From positions 248,001 to 312,000 of the forward strand of contig JADQAV010000014.1 in NCBI GenBank assembly GCA_019775845.1: a stretch of 64,000 nucleotides of DNA, in the 5' to 3' direction. The DNA is from Myrmaecium sp. VS I D KN 1 (lineage: Eukaryota > Ascomycota > Dothideomycetes > Valsariales > Valsariaceae). Below are positions 55,934-64,000 of this stretch, piece by piece. The position numbers and the translations under genes were made by a program. Below the pieces are notes generated by a model. That model saw only the letters and a list, made by a program, of their open reading frames with translations. It was not told where the DNA came from and did not search any database. Numbering within the stretch: position 1 is the first letter of the stretch; each line of letters begins with the position of its first letter.

Positions 55934-57850
55934 TGGAGGGGGCCTACCGTGCCATGTACTGTATCGGACAGAAGGTGCAGGCTATGCACACCTAACATCT
56001 CTGACTCGGCGAGCCTGCGACGCGAACCGCGAATCGAATCCGACACTGCATCAACGAAAAGCTCTCCTGAGGCTGGCCTCTTCTGGACCTTTTTTTTCCT
56101 ATTCGATACCGAAAGCAACACATTTTTTTCGTTTCCGTACTCTCATTGGGCGGCATGAGCGTAGTCAAGATTTTGGATACACCACAGCGACACATCGAAC
56201 TATTGATTGGGTAATAGATCATTATGGGAGGCTCTTTGAGGCGTCTTCTTGGAGAGTGCCTACTATCTCCGCGTCCCTCTTTTTGACAATTTCCTCTCTT
56301 TCCGGTGGCATAGGTTGGGCGGCCGCGTGTGATATCTTGTCGTTTCCTTTTTCTTTTTCTCTTCTCTTTTCAGTTCTTGTAGCACCTTCGTCAAGTTCCT
56401 CTGAATGGCAGTTCGTTTGACCCGTGGATCCGCCCGTCCCCACTCACAACCATGGCAGCAAGTGCTCATTGCATTCACCCGGAACCTAGGCAGCCTCTCC
56501 CGAGCGACCAGGTTTCCACAAAGGAAGGAAGGACGGAATGAATGGGGGGGAGAGAGCAGTGCGGGAAGTGACGGGACCTGTGCATGGCCCCAGTGACGAC
56601 GGAGGGGAGGCCAGGCCAGGCCACCAACCATAAGCGGCAGGTAAGTTGGTTGGGCGATTAGCCGCCGAACATTGCTTTTTCTTTCTTTCTCTTTTCATTT
56701 GCTTCTCTCTTTTCGCCACGGAACGAGTGGTTCGGAATGGCCGGTTGTGCGCCAGGCATGGCTACCTTACCTTACTAGACGCGATTTACGCGGAGGGTGG
56801 TGGAAATGCTGCCACCCTCCACACCACAGCTTCGCCTCCACGGTCATATGGCAAAACCCGACCTACCATCCATCCCTTTCTCACTCCACCACCACACCCC
56901 ACGGACAGCGCAGGCGCAGACGCAATCGGTTCGTTGGGCCTTTTTACCTAGTGCCTGCCCGCGAGAGGCAGGTCGCTGTGGTACGCACAGGACTGGACTG
57001 GGCTGGATGGAACGGGACTGGACGGACGGGCGTGACAGTGGAGCCATTCCGCAAGCCTGGGGACATTACCTATGGCCAGTTCGGAATCGCATCGTTAGCT
57101 CGTGCATTTGCGTCGCCTTGCCCGGACGGCCGATGCACGATGCGATGGGCGGGCGATGGGCAGGCGGGTGATGGCCGATGGTAGTGCGATGCGATGAGCG
57201 TTGAAATTACCGCAAGCCGGCGCCCCTCTCTCCTCTCTCTCTCTCTGTCTCTCTCCAAGCGGTACCTAGGTACCTATTGGTGGTGTTGGTGGTGGAGAAA
57301 CGAGCTATGTCAAAGGTGGAAAAGGGAGGGGAAGGGGGGAACGAACGGGTCCCACGCACGGTCTGCAATAAGCGCCCATCCTGCACCAAACCCGCTTCGC
57401 GCGCCCGTGGACCGTAGACCGAAACATTGACAGGACAGATCCGCCGCCCACCCGCCCGCCCGCCCGCATTTCCGCGCTCCTCCACTCGATGTCGCTCCTT
57501 TTCTTTCTTTTCTTTTTGCTCGAATTTCTGTTTGCCTATCTCATTTTTTTGTGCTAACCATACCATGTGCGGGCTAGACGTTGCGTTGCATCGCGGCCGT
57601 TGAATACGCTTGCGTTGCTCGCTCGCGGTTGCTACCTCACACCCACACCTACATACCGTAATGTTCTGTAAAAGGCATGCGGATATCCGTCCGGAGCGTC
57701 TCTCCTTGAGCGTCTATGTATCTCTCAGATCGTCGCCTGTCACTACCACCACAAACCCACCCACCCACCCCCTCCGGTGACGGGCCGCGTCTATCGAGCA
57801 TGGGGGTGGACGTCGCTCGTCTACATATTCACCCCCGGTATGCATTGGAC

Positions 57851-57868
57851 GTGTGTGTGTGTGTGTGT
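57851..57868 (+). repeat. (GT)9 microsatellite
   Basis: Nine uninterrupted GT units. Confidence 0.9.
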
Positions 57869-57900
57869 CTGGCCGCATGCGTACTTGTGCATAGGAGCAT

Positions 57901-57928
57901 CAGCAGCAGCAGAAGCAGCAGCAGCAAG
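57901..57928 (+). repeat. CAG/GCA trinucleotide repeat
   Basis: An interrupted CAG tract outside any supported gene. Confidence 0.85.
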
Positions 57929-59362
57929 GAGAGCAAGCTATCCCCGATCACTCGTTCGGTACAGGCACATACACATAACTGAACAGGGCATCTCCCTGGG
58001 CATATCATTGTGGTCCGTTTTTTCCACGACCCCCCTTCCTGCAGCGAGACAGGGGGGACTTGCGCGGACACACCCCGGACCTGTCCCCTCTTCCCACTCG
58101 CCTCGCTTTCTGATACCATGCCCTCGGTACCGTCCGTCCGTTCCGTCACCCCTCCCCCTCCCTCAGGCATTTGTCACTCACCCGCCCCTCTTGGCCAGCT
58201 AGCTGATCGCGCACTTCTTCCTGGCTCTCTCTCTTCTCTTCAGCCTCTTCCGATATCTGCTCCCGTCCCGCCCGCCCGCCCATGCGAGGAAGGAAGGGAT
58301 GCATATGAGGATGACTGCTGCTGCTGGTCGACGGAAAAGGGATCTTTATGCTTACCCGACTCTCCAGTCCAGCTCGCTCACAGCAGAGATAAATACTCAC
58401 CCTCTCTTGAACCCTTATACATATACGTACGCTCCGAGGAAAGCAAAGGAAAGGAAAAAGCCGAGCGGCCTTCCCCCCCCACTCCCCCACCCCTTGCCTG
58501 TCGAAAAAAAACCCCCACGAGCCACAGCATGGTCATGTCGTCTGCTCTCGCAAGGTCCAGCCGAGTCAGTCCCTGAACCAGTCGTAGCGTCCCCTTTCCA
58601 ACCCATTGCGAGTTAGCACGCTCCACATGACTGAAAGCAGCTGCGCGCGCATCGTCGGACCGGCTGTTCCTCCCCCACTTCACCCCCTCCCCAAGCGAAT
58701 CGCATCCTGCATATCCTTTTTGCTGTTACTGTTGCTGCTGCTCTGCTCTTGCTCCGCGGTATTGTTTTGTAGATCGCCTGTCTTCGGCCCATGGAGGAGC
58801 GCCTGTGGGGGGAGGGGATGGGGGAGGGGAGAACGAATGGGAAAAATTCATCGAAGCCACCAACAATCACAATTCCCTTCCTTCCTTCCTTCCTTCTTTC
58901 CAGATCCCGATTCGCGCGCAGATCGGACTTGCTTGTCTTTCTCTCTCTCGGTGGTCAGCAGCGTTTGCGATTCTCTTGATGGAGGGGGGAAATGAAGTAT
59001 GTATGCCCCTTTGCCTTTCAGAGGCCTGGCTTCCGAGGAGCAGAGCAGAGCTCATGGACTTCAACGATCGTTCAGATGGACGGACAGATCGCTTTGCTTT
59101 GCTTTGGCTTCCCCGTCACTCGCCCCCGGAAACTAACCCCTGGGATATCTAGTTCCCTTTCTCTCTCCCTCCCTCACTCACCACTTCCCCTTGCTCATTT
59201 GCGTGAACGCTAAATTCCGTATGTCCGCGGAGTAGGGGGGGAAGAGGGGGAAGAGAACCATATCCGCGCACGAGCCCTTTTTATTAGCAGTTCCCGTCCC
59301 CGTGGGACTTCTGTCGGTACGGATACATCGATACTCTTGCTCAAATGCTCGTGTGGTCACAT

Positions 59363-59384
59363 TGGATGGATGGATGGATGGATG
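59363..59384 (+). repeat. TGGA tetranucleotide repeat
   Basis: About five and a half TGGA units followed by a diverged unit. Confidence 0.85.
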
Positions 59385-60246
59385 AATGTCTTCTCGTACC
59401 CTTGACCCTATTCGAGTGTTGCCCTGGGGGGTGAACGGATAGATCCTCCCGTCTGCGTTGCCTGACAACACCACGACGGCTCTTCTCCATCTCGATCACG
59501 TCCGCATTTCTACGAAGAGTGACGGGTGTGCAATGGGCAAAGGGTGGGGTGAAAAGAGGTCTCATCCTAGATTCTCCAACTGCGTAGCTTAATTTACTCC
59601 CCATTCCCCCACCTCCCTCCGCGGGATACATGCCATGGCTTGAGGTGATTGATTGATTGACTGGATTGCTCGGCTCAGGCTCCGAAATTGAGGGACGACG
59701 ACGGCGTTTGGGGGGTGTTCGAGGACGGTTCATCTCCAGTTCATTCGTTTCGGTTGCTTGTTAGCGTAATCTCCTGTTCTGTCTATTTGGACGGGGGTGT
59801 GATACCCTTCCCTCATTCTTCATTTGACATGAATGGGGAAGAGTAATCGGTAGGCTTCTCATCTTATGGAGAAGGAGGACGCTTGTGGGAGGTATGTGTC
59901 TACCATGTGGAAGGCTAACGCGAGGCTCTGAATGGCTTGTCTTTCGAAGTGGACTTAATTGCCGTAGCTTTCATGGAGATTGTATGCGTATCAAGCAAAT
60001 CATACACATTTCCACGTTCCCTTTGGCCTTTTTTACTCTTCGCCTCCCTGTCGATGTTTGAACATCATCTCTCCATCTGGCGGATCCGCAGCGAAGGAAT
60101 GATTGTTCGAGCCCAAATACACCTCATATCGTCATCCACACGGATCCTCCCGTAGAGCCCGCATCTATAAGGCTTCCGGAATCATCATTAACACATGTCG
60201 GCCTCTCTTCCTTCCTTCCCTTCTTCTTCTTCCTCTTCTTCATTAA

Positions 60247-60248
<2 letters not shown>

Positions 60249-60289
<41 letters not shown>

Positions 60290-60298
60290 GCACCTCTG
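60249..60298 (+). repeat. Homopolymer of about 50 T
   Basis: About 50 consecutive T, preceded by a CTT/CCTT-rich stretch. By far the longest homopolymer in the window; its true length is uncertain because such runs are hard to sequence. Confidence 0.9.
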
Positions 60299-63268
60299 CG
60301 CTTTTGCTCACACGCTACGCAGACGGATGTCGACCAGTGTTGCTCGCAATATCACCCCTTCCCGGTTAGGTGGCAGCTGTTGGTAAGTACATTTTTCTTC
60401 ATACGCATTTGTCCATTCGCATCTCTGCGTATTCCCTTTCCGCATGCGAGAGATAAAGGGCCGTATTTTAACCTTCTCCCGTCGTCCGAAACACCGGCGC
60501 AGCGGCTTTTTTTATCTTCCGGGGGCATGTGATTGATCTCTGTTTCCGCCATCGGATCGGATGTCTTTGGAAAGCAATGACGATGGCAACGGCGACGGCA
60601 AGACCTTTAGCTGCACACATACAGAGCGTGACCGCAACAACACTACAATGAGAACGAAAATGACTCCCTCCAGCCTGGATAGCCGGGATCTTAAGCGCCC
60701 TGACTGGACCTGGACAACTCCGCCGGAGATCCCGAGACTGAAGCGATATCGCTTCCCCCCTCACCCACCTCGCGCATGTTTGATGCCCGTCGCGCTGAGA
60801 AGGGCAATCCCATTTCATATCAGCCCGCATCAGGATTTCTTATTCCTCTTTTACCGAGGCTGGATCTCTGCGGCGGGCGCTCACGCACGTCTGACGGGGG
60901 TGCTGGTTGCACCGCCCGCCGCCGGTGGTCGCACATCAACGTGCAAGGAGGTGTGTTGGGAGTACAAGACGCGCGCGATGCGCCATGTGAGGAAAGGGAA
61001 AGCCCATGGAAATTTCCCGGCAGCCTCCATGCTTTATAGGAGGGAGGGGGAAGGGGTATTGGCGAAAGGCAGTTGTGAGGTTTAATGGTATCGAGTATCA
61101 TCACGATCTCATGTCCCCCTCCCCCTCCCCCTCCCCCGCATATCTGTGCTTATGGGATCTATTCGTGGACTCGCAGCAACCCTTGTCTCGCACCTAGACA
61201 AAACCAACCACACACCTTTGACAGATGGCGGAGTTGAGTGAAGGAGGGGCGGAAATCCGTGTAACACGCCTTCCACGCCCACCACACCACCGCCGTCGCC
61301 GTCATCCCTCCGAAACAGCAGCGAGCGAGGAAATCGATTGAAGAGATTTTCGATTGAGCGCATGCGCTCTCGCGACTGTGTGTCTCGAGTGACCTATCAT
61401 CGACCAACGGTCATCCATGACTATATTGCGACGGCAGCGTGAAGTGGCCGGGTTTTCCATGCTCTCCCAGAACAGGCTACAAGCCATTATTCCTTTTCTT
61501 CTTCCTGTCTAATGACGTGCATCAACGCTAGGTAGGGCGGAAGAGGAAAAGCAAAAGGTCCTCGCAGCCCTACGGCATGAACGAGACCGCCCGCCCGCGG
61601 TTGGTTCATATATTGCACCTTTGCGAAATTCCCATGAACTTCTAGGGGAAAAAGGAACTTCTTGTTGCTCCGGATGACGGGAGGCCATAGCGAGGTCTTT
61701 CAAACAAGCCACCACCCCTTCCGAGCAGAACCGAGGTGAGCATGCGATGAATGGATAGATGGATGGATATCAGCCGATGCGAATAGCCGGTGGTTGAACC
61801 GGGAACAGCTCACAGGTACGTACACCACTATGTACATCCTTAGGTATTCCCTGAAGTAAGCGCGTCAGCGCGCCTTTTTTGCCCACCCATGTAATTACCG
61901 TAGCCCAGGAAAGCAAGGAAGAAAGAGAAGGATGGCCCATCCTTACGCCCTACGCCTTACGCCCTGTGCTTCCTTCGTCCTTGCTCCGCATGTCACACAC
62001 GAGCACGAGGCCGTCCACCGCATACGACCTCAGCGTGCGCGCGGGTATGCGGATGGCGGATGGCGGACGGTAGTGTGGTGGCGGTGGGTAGTATTAACAT
62101 GGATATGGATATGGTACATGGGAGTTCGCAGCTTTGACCATGCAGCATGCAGCATGGGAGGAGGGGAGGTGGTATGGCGGTACCAAGCAGCCGCCGCAGC
62201 GCGGCTATGCAACGCAACGGTCAGACCCGGTCTGTACTAAAGCCCCCTAACGGTTTCTCAGCCGCGCGATCGCGGCTAAAAGGAATACGCGAGAAGGAGT
62301 TCGCGCGGCTTATGTAAGGCTGTCTTCACTGACCCTGGATTTCCTGGGGCAAGGGGGGGGGGGCGGCGCGGCCCGCTTATATAGATATCGGATATCTTAT
62401 AGGAGCTATAGGAGAAGATATATATTTCTTCCTGGGTTATTCGCCCTACCAGCCCTGTCCCCTTTCTCGTCTTCCTTTTTTACAGTCCTTTTTCTCTACT
62501 TCTTTCCTTTTTTCCTTTCTTTCCCCATCCTTTTAATTTTTCCGGTTTGGGGTGTCCGTTCGCGCGCACGGGCACTGCTCACTGCTGCCTGAGGGATCGC
62601 TGGGTGGTTGCCGCGGGATCGCGCTTGCGCCCACATGCATGGAGCGTGCGCGTGCCTAAGGCATACCATGGCCATCCTACCTACCCCTAACCGAAGAGAG
62701 ACAATGAGCGTTATCCTCGTCTTGCTCTCAGAACAGAATAAGGACATACCGGTTTACTCTTTTTGTTTATCTTCCCGGTCACATCTGTCACCGCAAGAAA
62801 GGCGGGAAAAGAAGAAAGGAAAAGATTTAGGCACTCGCACCGTGGGTATAGACGTGATTCATTCCATCGTTGACTTTTGAAATTCACTTCCGCTTGCCAC
62901 CATGCGATCTTCTGATGCGCTAGTTCGTCCTCCGTGTTAACCCAAGCCAATCCCGTCCCATCCCATTCCATTCCATCCATTCGTCCGTCCAGTCATTTAT
63001 AAAACGCAAAGAAACGAGACAACAGCAAAGGTAAGAAGAACCATTTCTGTTCCTTCGGACAGGGAATGGTACACCTCAAGCCTCCACCCACCTAAGCGAA
63101 AGACCAAGCCAAAGAACCTTCTTGCGAGTTCAATCTTCCCATTCCTGCCGTTGCAGGGAACCCGAACAACCTGAATCGACATGCTCGCAGCGGAGAAAAG
63201 AACAAGATGAAGGGGTTAAGAAGGCAGATTAAGTTCAAGTCGTTTTGAGAGCAATGTGAGAGGGCAAA

Positions 63269-64000
63269 CTAAATAAAATCCCCGTTTCCATACCCACCAA
63301 ACGGATTCGGCGGCCGCCCTCCTGCTCCAAACCCGCCCGCGCCACCACCACCGCCAGGGAACCGCGGCATTCCCCGATTATCGCGCGGCTCATCGCCCGG
63401 TCCGACAGGATCGTAGCGAGACCCAGGCGGTGCTTGAGGATCGTAGCCCAGACCTCCGCCGCCGCGCTGCCCAGCAAAGAGCGGGTCGTCGAAGGTGGGA
63501 TGCATGCCGCCCCCTCCAACTCCTCCGAGCCCGCCGCCGCCCAAATTCGGACGCAGCGGGTCGTGCGGGCCGAGACCGGGGGGGTAGAGGTCGTTGTCGC
63601 CGATGCTGAGGGGGGAGCGGCTAGGCGGGTTGGGGTACCCTCCGCCCGGCCGGCGAAGGATGTCGTAATCGTCGTCGAAGCCGGGGATGGGCTCAGGAAG
63701 GGCGCCGGGGCGGCGAGCGGGCACGGCGAGGGGATGGTGGAAGGGGTGGGGACGGGCGAGTTGCGGGTCTTGGGGTTGTGGGGGGTTGCGGGGCTGTTGT
63801 TCTGGTTGCCGAGAGGGAGCGGATTCTTCGTAGCCTTCTTTGTGGATGCCGGGCGCGAGGCGTTGGATGATGCTTGTTTTGAGGAGGGAGGAGAGGTCGC
63901 GGAGCCGTGAGGGGGAGATGAAGATTTCTTGTAAGGTTCTCGTGGTCTCTTCGGGGGATTTGTCGGTGCTGGCTGGAGCGGCTGGAAGCGTGGATTCGGA
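63269..64000 (-). CDS. PI31-type proteasome regulator, C-terminal part (cut by window edge)
   Basis: The frame enters at the window edge and stops at 63269; about 243 residues are seen. PI31 proteins bind the 20S proteasome and act in its regulation or assembly. The C-terminal part is the Pro/Gly-rich region. It has a conserved start GDNDLYPPGLGPHDPLRP, then MHPTFDDPLFAGQ, then PGSRYDPVGPGDEP, which is the family signature, and ends in Gly/Phe-rich NPFGGYGNGDFI. Upstream of it, a Thr/Ser/Pro-rich linker and a short SRLRDLSSLLK helix are visible. The N-terminal fold lies outside the window, so the start and exon count are unknown. Confidence 0.88.
   Translation of the reverse strand, partial: SESTLPAAPASTDKSPEETTRTLQEIFISPSRLRDLSSLLKTSIIQRLAPGIHKEGYEESAPSRQPEQQPRNPPQPQDPQLARPHPFHHPLAVPARRPGALPEPIPGFDDDYDILRRPGGGYPNPPSRSPLSIGDNDLYPPGLGPHDPLRPNLGGGGLGGVGGGGMHPTFDDPLFAGQRGGGGLGYDPQAPPGSRYDPVGPGDEPRDNRGMPRFPGGGGGAGGFGAGGRPPNPFGGYGNGDFI

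Larger units (their letters stand above)
55934..63268. other. 7.3-kb region without supported genes between convergent genes
   Basis: Neither neighbour starts here; both end facing it. It has many pyrimidine tracts on plus (57.2, 57.7-58.3, 58.6-58.9, 59.15, 60.2 and 62.4-62.5 kb), simple repeats, and a 14-bp palindrome GGTACCTAGGTACC (57261-57274). An AT-rich island lies at 62375-62455, with a hairpin-forming AGCCGCGCGATCGCGGCT near 62260. Open frames are short, overlapping and low-complexity; none has a domain I know. Confidence 0.6.

Overview
The window reads as nuclear DNA of a filamentous ascomycete (Pezizomycotina). Genes are split by 45-80 nt introns with GTAWGT/GTGAGT donors and CTAAC-like branch sites. 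Gene spacing is compact, and the proteins are typical of this group (Cho2, Kei1, GH125, Fig4, Syf1, a four-subunit DNA polymerase delta). I cannot fix the class. No rRNA, tRNA, CRISPR array or intact transposon ORF was seen. For most genes I solved the exon structure by hand, and every junction listed keeps the reading frame.

Layout. 0.3-10.2 kb: a vacuolar-type Ca2+-ATPase (PMC1 type) in tandem with a Yvc1-type TRP cation channel. 11.1-25.4 kb, all on the minus strand: CHO2 (phosphatidylethanolamine methyltransferase), a secreted GH18 chitinase, FIG4 (PI(3,5)P2 phosphatase), an allantoate-permease-type MFS carrier and KEI1 (IPC synthase subunit). 25.9-33.4 kb: an MFS sugar transporter, a GH125 exo-alpha-1,6-mannosidase and a small conserved protein of unknown role. 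35.9-46.1 kb is a housekeeping block: SYF1, VMA8 (V-ATPase subunit D), a U1A/U2B''-type snRNP protein, a DHA1-type MFS carrier, a DcpS decapping scavenger and POLD4. 46.7-55.9 kb: an unrecognised minus-strand gene, a foldback (MITE-like) element, a second and very intron-rich Yvc1-type TRP channel, and a C2H2 zinc-finger regulator. 56-63.3 kb: about 7 kb with no gene I can support. 63.3 kb to the end: the C-terminal part of a PI31-type proteasome regulator.

How the genes relate. Five genes belong to vacuolar Ca2+/H+/PI(3,5)P2 physiology: the Ca2+ pump, two Yvc1-type release channels, Fig4 and V-ATPase subunit D. CHO2 and KEI1 are ER/Golgi lipid genes. SYF1, the snRNP protein and DcpS are RNA metabolism genes. 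There is no sign of a secondary-metabolite cluster.

Most interesting observations: two Yvc1-type TRP paralogues with 3 versus 18 exons; two GC-AG introns, one in a U1A/U2B''-family gene next to a 7-nt exon; an 11-nt exon in VMA8; two MITE-like elements with inverted ends, one inside a divergent promoter; and a 7-kb gap between two convergent genes that is rich in promoter-like pyrimidine tracts.
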